Source: Acidaminobacterium chupaoyuni (GTDB lineage Bacteria; Bacillota; Clostridia; Oscillospirales; Butyricicoccaceae). From it: DNA of 64,000 nt. How positions within the stretch are numbered: the first letter of the stretch is position 1; the number at the start of each line of letters is the position of its first letter. Location: NCBI GenBank assembly GCA_047936785.1, contig CP176394.1; one strand, written 5' to 3'. The position numbers were made by a program, and so were the translations under genes. Below are positions 40,980 through 49,347 of this stretch, piece after piece. The notes under the pieces are model-generated. The model was not told the DNA's origin. It saw only the letters and a program-made list of their open reading frames with translations, and did no database searches.

Positions 40980-41337
40980 GGGGGAGTTCCTCCTTCGGTT
41001 TCGGCAGGTTATGGATGATTTGGTTGATATGCGCCCCCACGGTGATGGAATCATCCAAAATGAACACCAGTTCGGGGGTATAGCGCAGGCTCAGCTCGTG
41101 GGCAAGCTCACGGCGCAGATAGCCGGAAGCCGATTTCAGCCCGCGCATTAATTCTTTTTCGTTATAATCGCCTAACACGCTGATGAACACTTTGCACCAG
41201 CGCAGATCGCCCGAAACTTCACATCTCACAATGCTCAGCAGGCCGCCGCTGATGCGGGGGTCTTTCACGGTGCGGATCAATGAGGATAGGCTGCGCATCA
41301 CTTCTTCGCTGATGCGGTCGATACGGTTGGAAGCCAT
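40966..41337 (-). CDS. rbfA: 30S ribosome-binding factor A
   Basis: 123 residues, KH-like fold, normal size. Landmarks: Arg-Ile-Ser-Glu-Glu-Val near residue 7, Asp-Pro-Arg-Ile near 26 and the Lys-Val-Phe-Ile-Ser-Val-Leu-Gly segment. It helps late 16S rRNA 5'-end maturation and cold adaptation. AAAAGGAGG precedes ATG 41337; it lies 48 bases after infB in the standard order. Confidence 0.94.
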   Translation of the reverse strand: MASNRIDRISEEVMRSLSSLIRTVKDPRISGGLLSIVRCEVSGDLRWCKVFISVLGDYNEKELMRGLKSASGYLRRELAHELSLRYTPELVFILDDSITVGAHINQIIHNLPKPKEELPHDDQ

Positions 41338-41385
41338 AGGAACCTCCTTTTCGCAAACAAGGCCTTTCGAAACGGGGAAAGGAAC

Positions 41386-43734
41386 TTACTGTTTGATTTC
41401 TTCCATGATGAAGGCTTCGATGATGTCGCCTTCCTTCAAATCGTTATATTTCTCAAAGCTCATGCCGCATTCAAAGCCGGTGGCCACTTCTTTGGCGTCG
41501 TCTTTGAAACGCTTCAGGGTGGAAAGCACACCTTCATGCACAACGATGCTGTCGCGCACGATGCGAACCTGGGCCGAACGCTGCATTTTGCCATCCAGCA
41601 CATAGCAGCCGGCGATGGTGCCCACGCCCGAAACCTTGAAGGTCTGGCGAACTTCCGCGTGGCCAAGCACCACTTCTTTATATTTCGGGGCCAGCATGCC
41701 CTTCATGGCCGATTCGATTTCTTCGATGCAGTCATAGATGATGCGGTAGGTGCGGATATCCACATCCAGCCGCGCCGCGTTTTCGGTGGCGCCGGCGTCG
41801 GGGCGCACATTGAAGCCCACGATGATCGCGCCGGAAGCGGAAGCCAGCATCACATCGGATTCGTTGATGCCGCCCACGCCGCTGTGGATCACGCGCACAC
41901 GCACTTCTTCGTTGGAAAGCTTTTGCAGCGAAGCGGAAACCGCCTCGGCGCTGCCCTGCACATCGGCTTTCACAATGATGTTCAGGTCTTTCATTTCGCC
42001 TTCCTGGATATGCGTGAACAGGTTTTCCAAAGTAACTTTTTCCTGCATTTTGGCGCGTTCGTCTTTTTCTTCGGTTTTGCGCTGTTCAGCCAGTTCACGG
42101 GCCATGCGTTCATCTTCAACGGCATAGAACAGGTCGCCCGCTTCGGGCACTTCGGAAAGGCCGACGATCTCGACAGGCACAGAGGGGCCGGCCTGTTCGA
42201 TCTTCTGCCCGCGGTCGTCGTTCATGGCGCGCACGCGGCCAACGGTTTTGCCCGCGATGACGATGTCGCCCGCGTTGAGGGTGCCGTTCTGGATGAGCAC
42301 GGTGGCCACAGGGCCGCGGCCCTTATCCAGCTTGGCTTCGATGACGGTGCCTTTGGCGCGGCGGTCGGGGTTGGCCTTAAGCTCCTGCATATCGGCGGTG
42401 AGCAGAACCATTTCCAAAAGGTCGTCGATGCCGGTATGTTTCAAAGCCGAGATGTTGCAAACGATGGTGTCGCCGCCCCATGCTTCGGGAACCAGTTCAT
42501 ATTCCGTCAGCTGCTGTAAAACGCGGTCGGGGTTGGCGTTTTCTTTATCGATCTTGTTCACAGCCACGATGATCGGCACATTGGCCGCTTTGGCGTGGTT
42601 GATGGCTTCCACCGTCTGGGGCATGATGCCGTCGTCGGCGGCCACCACCAGAATGGCGATATCCGTCACCTGAGCGCCGCGGGCGCGCATGGAAGTAAAG
42701 GCGGCGTGGCCGGGGGTATCGAGGAAGGTGATATAGCGGTCGTTGAGCTTGACGCGGTAAGCGCCGATATGCTGGGTGATGCCGCCGGCTTCGCCCGAAG
42801 TGACATGGGCGTTGCGGATGGCATCCAGAAGGGAAGTTTTGCCGTGGTCAACATGGCCCATCACCACCACAACGGGGCTGCGGGGCTGCAGGTTTTCTTC
42901 CACATCGGTGCTGTCGTCGATCAGTTTTTCTTCGATGGTGACAATGACTTCTTTTTCGACCTTCGCGCCGAATTCTTCGGCAACGACACAGGCTGTGTCA
43001 AAATCGATGGTCTGGGAAACATTGGCCATCACGCCCAGCTTCATCAGCTGTTTGATCACATCGGCCGCGGTCTTTTTCAGGCGCATTGCCAGCTCGCCCA
43101 CATTGATCTCATCGGGAATCAGCACTTTCAGCTGGGCTTTTTTGGCGCGTTCCAGCTGCAGGCGTTTCAGCTTTTCCTGTTCTTCCTGCCGTTTTTTGTT
43201 GCTGACAAAAGCGTTTTTCTTGTCGGAATTGCGCTTGATCTTCTGCTTGTTCTGGCTCTGGGTCATCTTGGTGGCCTTTTCGGGAACAAGCGTATCAAGG
43301 CGTTCGTCATATTTTGCCAGATCTACAGAAGAACCGCGGGTATCCACCACGGTGATGCGGGGGGCTTTTGTGGCGGCTGCCTGGGCTGCCTGCGCAGACT
43401 GTGCAGACTGTGCGGGCTGGGCTGCGGGGGCCTTTTGGGCTGTTTCCCCTGTGGTGGCTGCGGGGGCGTGTTCTTGTTCATATTTGCGCATACGGGCTTC
43501 CATTTCCTCCTGACGCTTTTTGGCGGCTTCGGCAACAGGCGCAAAAACCTGATCCAGTGATTCCACCTGGTTATGCTGGGTGAGATAATCGAAAACTACA
43601 TCCAGCTCGTTTTCCTGCAGGGCCTGAGCGTTGCTTTTCGGGGCCTGCAAATAGTTACCGAGGATCTCGGTAATTTCTTTGTTGGGTTTGCCAAAATCTT
43701 TGGCGACATCGCTTACGCGGTATTTTATCATCAT
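41386..43734 (-). CDS. infB: Translation initiation factor IF-2
   Basis: 782 residues. The N-terminal helical domain is followed by an Ala/Gln/Pro-rich linker (about residues 90-125, with a Ser-Ala-Gln repeat) and a Lys/Arg-rich region, then a second IF2_N domain near residue 205. The GTPase has G1 Gly-His-Val-Asp-His-Gly-Lys-Thr-Ser near residue 290, G3 Asp-Thr-Pro-Gly-His-Ala-Ala-Phe and G4 Asn-Lys-Ile-Asp. Domains II-IV and the fMet-tRNA-binding C-terminus are complete. Two start ATGs stand in tandem (43734, 43731). Confidence 0.97.
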   Translation of the reverse strand: MMIKYRVSDVAKDFGKPNKEITEILGNYLQAPKSNAQALQENELDVVFDYLTQHNQVESLDQVFAPVAEAAKKRQEEMEARMRKYEQEHAPAATTGETAQKAPAAQPAQSAQSAQAAQAAATKAPRITVVDTRGSSVDLAKYDERLDTLVPEKATKMTQSQNKQKIKRNSDKKNAFVSNKKRQEEQEKLKRLQLERAKKAQLKVLIPDEINVGELAMRLKKTAADVIKQLMKLGVMANVSQTIDFDTACVVAEEFGAKVEKEVIVTIEEKLIDDSTDVEENLQPRSPVVVVMGHVDHGKTSLLDAIRNAHVTSGEAGGITQHIGAYRVKLNDRYITFLDTPGHAAFTSMRARGAQVTDIAILVVAADDGIMPQTVEAINHAKAANVPIIVAVNKIDKENANPDRVLQQLTEYELVPEAWGGDTIVCNISALKHTGIDDLLEMVLLTADMQELKANPDRRAKGTVIEAKLDKGRGPVATVLIQNGTLNAGDIVIAGKTVGRVRAMNDDRGQKIEQAGPSVPVEIVGLSEVPEAGDLFYAVEDERMARELAEQRKTEEKDERAKMQEKVTLENLFTHIQEGEMKDLNIIVKADVQGSAEAVSASLQKLSNEEVRVRVIHSGVGGINESDVMLASASGAIIVGFNVRPDAGATENAARLDVDIRTYRIIYDCIEEIESAMKGMLAPKYKEVVLGHAEVRQTFKVSGVGTIAGCYVLDGKMQRSAQVRIVRDSIVVHEGVLSTLKRFKDDAKEVATGFECGMSFEKYNDLKEGDIIEAFIMEEIKQ

Positions 43735-43737
43735 AGG

Positions 43738-44694
43738 TTAGTTTCCCCCTTTGTTGCGTGGTTGGTTGGTGCCGCGGCCTGCCTGGGGCCGTTTGGAAGG
43801 TGCCTGCGAAAACTTTCGGCCCTGCGGTTTTCCGCCGCGTTCGAACGGCTTTTTCTCGCCGTTTGCGCCGCCGCGAGAGAACGGGCGGTCGCCATACTGG
43901 GCAGGCTTTTTATCGCCGCGCTCAAACGGCTTTTTCTCGCCGTTTGCGCCGCCGCGAGAGAACGGGCGGTCGCCATATTGGGCAGGCTTTTTGTCGCCGC
44001 GCTCAAACGGTTTTTTCTCGCCGTTTGCGCCGCCGCGAGAGAACGGGCGGTCGCCATACTGGGCAGGCTTTTTGTCGCCGCGCTCAAACGGCTTTTTCTC
44101 GCCGTTTGCGCCGCCGCGAGAGAACGGGCGGTCGCCATATTGGGCAGGCTTTTTGTCGCCGCGCTCAAACGGTTTTTTCTCGCCGTTTGCGCCGCCGCGA
44201 GAGAACGGGCGGTCACCATATTGGGCAGGCTTTTTGTCGCCGCGTTCAAACGGCTTTTTCTCGCTCTGAACGGGCTGTTTCTTTTCGCCGTTCTGCGGGG
44301 CTGCCTGTTTGGCGGCTGTGCGGTCTATTTTTTTCTGCTTGCGCCGTTTTTCACGATCCTGCTTTTCCTGCAGCAGGGCGGTTTCTTCTTCCAAACCGAG
44401 CTTTTGCGCCAGAGAAAGGGCAAAACCGGTGTTGGTCACAGCGGCCACGGCGCAGGTGCGCATGCCAAGCGCGACACCCAGCGCTGTTTTATCGGTGGGC
44501 AGCGTGACCACGGGAAGATGAAACTGCGAAGCGATATTTTTGGCCTGCGCGCGGGTGTTGCCCGCGGCATCTTCAGTGATGAGGATCAGGCGGGCCATAT
44601 GGTTGCGCGCCGCGTCATAAGCGGGCTCACTGCCGCATTCCAGATCTCCGGCTTTTTTCATCAGCCCGAGAAACGAGAGAAATTGATTATCCAT
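43738..44694 (-). CDS. YlxQ/L7Ae-family RNA-binding protein with a long repetitive Arg/Gly/Lys-rich tail
   Basis: 318 residues. Residues 1-104 are an L7Ae/L30e/YlxQ domain (Phe-Leu-Gly-Leu-Met-Lys-Lys-Ala-Gly near residue 8, Ile-Thr-Glu-Asp-Ala-Ala-Gly-Asn-Thr, and a Val-Ala-Ala-Val-Thr-Asn-Thr-Gly-Phe-Ala segment), which usually makes up the entire protein. Here a basic helix (Glu-Lys-Arg-Arg-Lys-Gln-Lys-Lys) leads into five 27-residue repeats containing Gly-Glu-Lys-Lys-Pro-Phe-Glu-Arg-Gly and Arg-Pro-Phe-Ser-Arg-Gly-Gly, plus a basic end. The repeats look disordered and RNA-binding, like RGG boxes. The gene is in its normal place between ylxR and infB and overlaps ylxR by eight bases. GAGGTGG precedes ATG 44694. 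Confidence 0.88.
   Translation of the reverse strand: MDNQFLSFLGLMKKAGDLECGSEPAYDAARNHMARLILITEDAAGNTRAQAKNIASQFHLPVVTLPTDKTALGVALGMRTCAVAAVTNTGFALSLAQKLGLEEETALLQEKQDREKRRKQKKIDRTAAKQAAPQNGEKKQPVQSEKKPFERGDKKPAQYGDRPFSRGGANGEKKPFERGDKKPAQYGDRPFSRGGANGEKKPFERGDKKPAQYGDRPFSRGGANGEKKPFERGDKKPAQYGDRPFSRGGANGEKKPFERGDKKPAQYGDRPFSRGGANGEKKPFERGGKPQGRKFSQAPSKRPQAGRGTNQPRNKGGN
43843..44265 (-). repeat. 81-bp in-frame tandem repeat within the ylxQ-like gene
   Basis: The string GTTTGCGCCGCCGCGAGAG recurs at 43861, 43942, 44023, 44104 and 44185, exactly 81 bases apart. Copies are almost identical, differing mostly at synonymous positions (for example CATACTG versus CATATTG, CGGCTTTTT versus CGGTTTTTT). 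Such identity points to recent expansion or continued homogenisation. Confidence 0.95.
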
Positions 44695-44965
44695 GTTCCA
44701 CCTCTTCCTCGGCGATCTGCCGGCGCAATGTTTCATAAACTTCTTCGGGAATTTCGCATTCCAGCGCCCGCGCCAGTGCACGGGATTTGATGGCTTTTTC
44801 TAAACAGGCGGTGCTTTTGCAAAGATAAGCGCCTCTGCCGGATACTTTGCCGCGGCTGTCATAAACGATCTGGCCCTCCGGCGTGCGTGTGATGCGGCAA
44901 AGCTGCGGTTTTTCTTTTTGCGTGCGGCAGGCCACACATTGGCGCACCGGGATTTTTTTTGGCAT
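44687..44965 (-). CDS. rnpM: RNase P modulator RnpM (YlxR)
   Basis: 92 residues with Val-Arg-Gln-Cys-Val-Ala-Cys-Arg near residue 7 and the Gly-Arg-Gly-Ala-Tyr-Leu-Cys motif near residue 43, typical of YlxR. The family binds RNA and was reported to modulate RNase P. AAGGAGG precedes ATG 44965. It lies between nusA and ylxQ as in most Firmicutes. Confidence 0.93.
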   Translation of the reverse strand: MPKKIPVRQCVACRTQKEKPQLCRITRTPEGQIVYDSRGKVSGRGAYLCKSTACLEKAIKSRALARALECEIPEEVYETLRRQIAEEEVEHG

Positions 44966-45006
44966 CGTAACAGCCTCCTTCTCAATTAAATATGTTGCAA
45001 ATCAAA

Positions 45007-46149
45007 CTACTGTGCGTTTTCTTCGGAAGGTTCGGCTGTTTCAGCGGGCTGTTCTTCGGTTCCGGCGGCTGCCAACAGGTCTTCGGCCTGAGAACGGGGC
45101 TTGATATCGATTTTGCGGCCGGTGAGTTTCGCGGCCAGGCGGGCGTTCTGCCCTTCTTTGCCGATGGCCAGCGAAAGCTGATCATCCGGCACAACAACGC
45201 TGCAGCTTTTGCCATCGGCCATTGCGGTGACCAAAAGCACATCGGCCGGCGAAAGGGCTTCGGCCACAAACTGAACAGGGTCGTCGGAATATTTGATGAT
45301 ATCGATTTTTTCGCCCTGCAGTTCTTCTACGATGGCGCCCACGCGGCTGCCGCGGGGGCCCACACAGGCGCCGATGGGATCGACATTTTCATCTGTGCTG
45401 GAAACGGCGATCTTTGTGCGGCTGCCGGCTTCGCGGGCGATGGAATTGATCACGACGGTGCCGTCGTGGATCTCGGGAACCTCCAGTTCAAACAGGCGTT
45501 TCACAAGGCCGGGATGGGTGCGCGAGATGACGACCTGAGGGCCTTTCATGCCGCGGCGCACTTCCACCAGATAAACCTTGATGCGGTCGCCTTCTTCAAA
45601 CGATTCGTTTTTGGCCTGCTCGCCGGCGGTGAGCATCGCTTCTGTTTTGTCGCGCCCGGTGCCGATCTCGATGATGAGGTTGCCATAGCGCGGGTCAACG
45701 CGTGTCACAAGGCCGTTGAGGATCTCATGCTCTTTTGAAGCGAATTCATCGGCTACCATGCCGCGTTCGGCTTCGCGGATGCCCTGGATGATGACCTGCT
45801 TCGCGGTTTGGGTGGCGATGCGGCCAAAAGCGGAAGCATCGATATCGATGCGGATATCATCGCCGATCTCGCAGAGGGGCGAATGTTTCGCGGCGTCTTC
45901 CAAAGAGATCTCGGCCGCGGGGTTTTCCACATAATCGGTAACGCGTTTGATGGCGTGCATGGAAATGGCGCCTGTTTCGGGGTTGATATCCACGAAAACA
46001 TTGTCAGAGGCGGTGTTCTGCGCATCTTTTTTATAGATGGCTTTGTAAGCGGCGGCCAAAGCCTGTGAAATGCGTTCGAGCATATAATCTTTTTTAATGC
46101 CCTTTTCTGTCTCAAGGTCGGCCAGGGCCTTGATGAGTTCGGTGTTCAT
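45007..46149 (-). CDS. nusA: Transcription termination/antitermination factor NusA
   Basis: 380 residues: N-terminal RNA polymerase-binding domain, S1 domain (about 130-200), and two KH domains with Gly-Ala-Cys-Val-Gly-Pro-Arg-Gly-Ser-Arg near residue 250 and Ala-Ile-Gly-Lys-Glu-Gly-Gln-Asn-Ala near residue 325. It ends in an acidic Glu/Pro tail and lacks the extra C-terminal repeats of proteobacterial NusA, as expected for Gram-positives. ATG 46149. Confidence 0.96.
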   Translation of the reverse strand: MNTELIKALADLETEKGIKKDYMLERISQALAAAYKAIYKKDAQNTASDNVFVDINPETGAISMHAIKRVTDYVENPAAEISLEDAAKHSPLCEIGDDIRIDIDASAFGRIATQTAKQVIIQGIREAERGMVADEFASKEHEILNGLVTRVDPRYGNLIIEIGTGRDKTEAMLTAGEQAKNESFEEGDRIKVYLVEVRRGMKGPQVVISRTHPGLVKRLFELEVPEIHDGTVVINSIAREAGSRTKIAVSSTDENVDPIGACVGPRGSRVGAIVEELQGEKIDIIKYSDDPVQFVAEALSPADVLLVTAMADGKSCSVVVPDDQLSLAIGKEGQNARLAAKLTGRKIDIKPRSQAEDLLAAAGTEEQPAETAEPSEENAQ

Positions 46150-46164
46150 GGTTGCAATCGCTCC

Positions 46165-46635
46165 TTATTTGTCTTTCATTTTTGTAAAATCGAAATGCTG
46201 GCGGCAAGAGGCTATTTCTTCCAAGGGGAAGATGGTCTGGTTCAAGGTCAGCGTCTGACCATCAAAGGCTTCCAAAACGCCGATCTCGGCTTTTTTGCCG
46301 TTATGGGGTTTATAGAAAGTCACTTCCACTTCTTTGCCGACAGCCCATTGATAATGCCGGGGAAGGCGCAGGGCGCGTTCAAGCCCCGCGGAAGAAACGC
46401 AGAGGGTATATTCGGGCAAACTGTCGAATTCAGGCGCATCCAGAAGCGGGTCGATGGCGCGGCTGACGGCTTCGCATTCGCTGATATCCACGGCGGGATC
46501 TTTATCAATGGTCACGGTGAGCAGATAGCGAGGGCCTTCTTTTTCAAAGGTGATATCCCAAATCGAAACGCCCGCTTCGGCGGCAGGCTTTTCGCACATG
46601 GCGGCCACACGGCGCAAAAGTTCTTTTGTTTGCAT
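46165..46635 (-). CDS. rimP: Ribosome maturation factor RimP
   Basis: 156 residues, normal size. Ile-Asp-Lys-Asp-Pro-Ala-Val-Asp-Ile and the Glu-Cys-Glu-Ala-Val-Ser-Arg-Ala-Ile-Asp-Pro segment near residue 57, then Val-Ser-Ser-Ala-Gly-Leu-Glu-Arg-Ala-Leu near 87, identify RimP, needed for 30S subunit maturation. ATG 46635 follows AGGAGGGGAGC; longer in-frame readings start upstream of the predicted leader hairpin and are unlikely. First gene of the nusA-infB operon. Confidence 0.95.
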   Translation of the reverse strand: MQTKELLRRVAAMCEKPAAEAGVSIWDITFEKEGPRYLLTVTIDKDPAVDISECEAVSRAIDPLLDAPEFDSLPEYTLCVSSAGLERALRLPRHYQWAVGKEVEVTFYKPHNGKKAEIGVLEAFDGQTLTLNQTIFPLEEIASCRQHFDFTKMKDK

Positions 46636-46671
46636 AAGCTCCCCTCCTAAAAGATGCTTTATCAATAAGAA

Positions 46672-46691
46672 AGAGTGGGTTTCCCCACTCT
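46672..46691 (-). promoter_or_regulatory. Leader hairpin of the rimP-nusA-infB operon
   Basis: On the minus strand AGAGTGGG-GAAA-CCCACTCT is followed by TTCTTATT, about 35 bases before the rimP start. The GNRA-type loop makes it stable; the T run is weak. It could be an attenuator, perhaps for NusA feedback, or an RNA stabiliser. Confidence 0.5.
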
Positions 46692-46720
46692 CCTTGTCAA
46701 CATACTTCATTAATGATAAC

Positions 46721-46749
46721 AGTATAGCATTGCGGCAAATAAAAAGCAA
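46721..46749 (-). promoter_or_regulatory. Promoter of the rimP-nusA-infB operon
   Basis: On the minus strand TTGCTT (46749-46744) and TATACT (46726-46721) are 17 bases apart; the hairpin leader and rimP follow. Confidence 0.7.
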
Positions 46750-46851
46750 GAGAAAACATGGCCTAAAACGCGGAAAATCAAAAAGAAAGGGGAAGAAAAG
46801 TTTAAAAAAATTCTCATTTCTCCGTTTTTCGGCCTGTTAGGCCGATTTTTG

Positions 46852-47394
46852 TTACGCTTCCATATGCCGGCCCAAAACGCCGGCCATCGCCTGGCAGAGT
46901 TTTGCCTCGGTTTCGCCGCCCAAAGCGGCCGAAGCATCGCCCAGCAAAGCCACGCTGCCAAGGATATCGCCGCTGCAAAGAATGGGGCAGGCGCAAAGCA
47001 AGAGGCAGCTTTCGTTTTCGGCGCAAAGGCTCATGCCGCCGTCGCCGTTTTGCTTTTTATAGATCTGGCGGCTTTCCATCAGGCTTTCCAGCTTTTCGGA
47101 AAGCGACTTTTCAAGGATATCGCGTTTCAAACCGCCCGAAGCGGCGATCACGGTGTCGCGGTCGGTCACCGCCGCCGTCAGCCCCGTGGTTTTGTTCAAA
47201 GCGTCGCAGATATCCATGGCAAATTCGCCCTGATCGCCCAGCAGCGAATATTTTTTAAAGATCACCACGCCGTCTTTATCGGTGAAAATTTCCAGCGGGT
47301 CGCCCTCGCGAATGCGCAGTGTGCGGCGGATCTCTTTGGGGATCACCACGCGGCCCAGATCGTCGATTCTTCTCACAATGCCTGTTGCTTTCAT
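46852..47394 (-). CDS. spoVT: Stage V sporulation protein T (AbrB/SpoVT regulator)
   Basis: 180 residues. N-terminal swapped-hairpin AbrB DNA-binding domain (Thr-Gly-Ile-Val-Arg-Arg-Ile-Asp-Asp-Leu-Gly-Arg-Val-Val-Ile-Pro-Lys-Glu-Ile-Arg) and a C-terminal GAF-like domain from about residue 55, the exact SpoVT layout. In spore-formers it tunes sigma-G-dependent genes in the forespore. This is the best sign that the organism forms spores. ATG 47394 is used (GGAAGG site); a TTG at 47403 is an alternative. No clear minus-strand terminator separates it from the rimP promoter; a small CGGCCT/AGGCCG hairpin follows the stop. Confidence 0.93.
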   Translation of the reverse strand: MKATGIVRRIDDLGRVVIPKEIRRTLRIREGDPLEIFTDKDGVVIFKKYSLLGDQGEFAMDICDALNKTTGLTAAVTDRDTVIAASGGLKRDILEKSLSEKLESLMESRQIYKKQNGDGGMSLCAENESCLLLCACPILCSGDILGSVALLGDASAALGGETEAKLCQAMAGVLGRHMEA

Positions 47395-47605
47395 ATTTTT
47401 CAAACCTTCCTTGTTTGCATATTAAATCATCCGCTTCAGCCGCCGCGCTGTGTCGCGCGGCGTTTTGCGTTGGAATTTGTGATTATTATTTGCGCGAGAT
47501 ACCAAGTTATACTGTCATTTCCAGAAAGGTTGATTTTTGGGATTTTGTTTAAAACAGCGATAAAAACGGAAAAAAGCATACAGACAGAAAAGAAAAACCC
47601 TGCGG

Positions 47606-47634
47606 TTGACATCATGTAATATTTTGGATACAAT
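47606..47634 (+). promoter_or_regulatory. Promoter of the SLH gene
   Basis: A perfect TTGACA (47606-47611) and TACAAT (47629-47634) are 17 bases apart, 29 bases upstream of the ATG. Confidence 0.8.
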
Positions 47635-47663
47635 GGCAATATATTGAAAAAGGTGGTTTGAGA

Positions 47664-48917
47664 ATGAAAAAGAGAATATTTTGTTTTTTGTTGGCGGCGC
47701 TCATGATGGGCAGCACATTCATATTTGCCGCTGGCACATCCCGCTTCAAAGATGTCCCGAATAATTTCTGGGCAACAGAGTCGATTGAGGCCCTTGCTTC
47801 CGGTGGGCTGGTCAGCGGCTACGGTAATGGTAAATTTGGCCCGTATGACACCTTCCAAATCGACCACATGGCAACTATCATCTGTAATGCTAAGGGTTAC
47901 ACCTGCGGCGAGAAGGATGGTTATTGGGCATATGGCGCTCTCGACTATTGCATCAACACCTTAAAGTGCCTGCCGTCACAGGGCAACATTACCTCTGTCA
48001 ATTATGATAAGGCTTGTTCCCGCGAGTTAGCTATTTATATGCTGATGAAGGCGTTGGGCCCCAATGCCACGGAAAAGTATCGGGCGGTTGAAGCGACTGA
48101 CATCCCCGACTTTGCTTCAATCTCTGAAGATTTCCGCCAGACAATCCTTGAGGCTTATCGCTTTGGCATCACAATCGGTGTGGATAACAAGGGGACATTC
48201 AATCCTAAAAGCAATCTGACCCGTGCCCAAATTGCGGTAATGATGCATCGCGCCGGTTATACAAAGGCCGCACAGAAGCCCGAAACAACAGAAACCACCG
48301 CTACAAACCCGCAGTTGTATGAAAAAATCAAAACACTGGGCGTCTGGACGGAAAGTCAACTTAATAGCTGCCAGATTCTTACGGCGAAAGACCCTAAGTA
48401 TGGACGGCTTGAAGTGACCTACTCCAACTCGACTGGGAAGTTGTTTATTGAGGCTCCGGAAACCAACCGCAGTGTATGGTTCAAAGACGCAAACACCATG
48501 GTAGATGTTAATGGTAAAAAGGTGGAGGATGAACTGAATAGCGCTGGCGTTATGGTCTGCTCAACCGGTTTTGGCTATGAAGCACGGCAGCTCACTCTCA
48601 AGGTTTTGAAAATCATCTATCCGAAAAGCTACATGGATGCTTATGGAGCATTCAAGTCCGCACTGATGGAAGAGGCTTATGAGTATGGTTTCTGTGAGAG
48701 AGCATCAACTCTTCGTTGGTATGACGGAAGAACATTCCTGTGTGAACTGTCGGGGTATCCGTCCAATATTTATAGCATCACCATCAGCGAGGCAAACGAC
48801 ACGGCTAACTATAATCAGCAGAAATCCGTACCTGCATCTGGTATGCGACGGTCGTTTCCTTACTACATCGGTTCTAAAGAGAAAGCGGCCATTGCCTACG
48901 AATATAGCAAGTGGTAA
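47664..48917 (+). CDS. Secreted S-layer-homology (SLH) domain protein
   Basis: 417 residues: a signal peptide (cleavage near Ala-Ala-Gly-Thr), then three SLH repeats (about residues 27-75, 85-135 and 145-195; Phe-Lys-Asp-Val ... Trp-Ala ... Ile ... Gly, Asn-Leu-Thr-Arg-Ala-Gln), a Thr/Glu linker, and a C-terminal domain (about 210-417) that I do not recognise, with two cysteines. SLH repeats bind pyruvylated wall polymer, so it is cell-surface attached. Codon use is more AT- and GGT/GGA-tolerant than in neighbouring genes, which suggests different origin. It has its own promoter and terminator. AAAGGTGG precedes ATG 47664. Confidence 0.88.
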   Translation: MKKRIFCFLLAALMMGSTFIFAAGTSRFKDVPNNFWATESIEALASGGLVSGYGNGKFGPYDTFQIDHMATIICNAKGYTCGEKDGYWAYGALDYCINTLKCLPSQGNITSVNYDKACSRELAIYMLMKALGPNATEKYRAVEATDIPDFASISEDFRQTILEAYRFGITIGVDNKGTFNPKSNLTRAQIAVMMHRAGYTKAAQKPETTETTATNPQLYEKIKTLGVWTESQLNSCQILTAKDPKYGRLEVTYSNSTGKLFIEAPETNRSVWFKDANTMVDVNGKKVEDELNSAGVMVCSTGFGYEARQLTLKVLKIIYPKSYMDAYGAFKSALMEEAYEYGFCERASTLRWYDGRTFLCELSGYPSNIYSITISEANDTANYNQQKSVPASGMRRSFPYYIGSKEKAAIAYEYSKW

Positions 48918-48946
48918 AAACACAATCTAATGGCATATCAAGAAGG

Positions 48947-48976
48947 AAGGGGGGAGGTTTCCCCCCTTTTGTTTTT
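48947..48976 (+). terminator. Rho-independent terminator
   Basis: AAGGGGGG-AGGTTT-CCCCCCTT followed by TTGTTTTT, 30 bases after the SLH gene. Confidence 0.88.
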
Positions 48977-49033
48977 CATCATTGAAGAGAATTATTCAAC
49001 AATAATTAACACAAAGAAGAAGGAGTGTGTAAA

Positions 49034-49297
49034 ATGAAAAAGCCAATTTGGACCAAGTTTTTGTCAGTGATACTGGCATTTATCACTATGGTTCCTTTAT
49101 TTCCGGTTACAGCGTTTGCAGCAGACCCTCCGCCTGCTGCAAACGAGACCGCCCTTGGATATATTGGCCTGTCTGTAACGCCGATGATTGGCGGCTACGG
49201 TTCAAATTACCTAAATCAAGCGCAACGGCAAAGAAAAAGGGCCTGCCGCCTGTTTTCTCAGACGGCAAGCCCTTTTTATAATGGGTGGGTTGATTAA
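49034..49297 (+). pseudogene. Truncated exported protein (signal peptide plus short stub)
   Basis: AAGGAGTG and ATG 49034 open a frame with a strong signal peptide (Lys-Lys start, Leu-Ser-Val-Ile-Leu-Ala-Phe-Ile core, cleavage after Ala-Phe-Ala-Ala). About 30 mature residues follow, and then the frame runs through the bidirectional terminator of the convergent gene (49234-49277), translating it into a Lys/Arg-rich end. A real gene would not use its neighbour's terminator as coding sequence, so the 3' part is probably lost. Codon use resembles the SLH gene just upstream. A short secreted peptide is the alternative. Confidence 0.6.
49234..49277 (-). terminator. Bidirectional terminator of the LRR-SLH gene
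   Basis: AAAAAGGGC ... GCCCTTTTT with an inner GCCG/CGGC pairing; lies 71 bases beyond the minus-strand stop and inside the plus-strand remnant frame. Confidence 0.8.
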
Positions 49298-49347
49298 ATC
49301 ATTGCCATGGTGCAGATGGTGCAGGATTCATGCGGGGGAATTTGAAA

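Noticed and set aside
43573..44790. A 405-codon plus-strand frame with Ala-Ala-Arg-Glu-Arg-Ala-Val repeats
   Set aside because: The repeats are the antisense of the 81-bp repeats of the ylxQ-like gene. Because 81 is divisible by three, all frames stay open.
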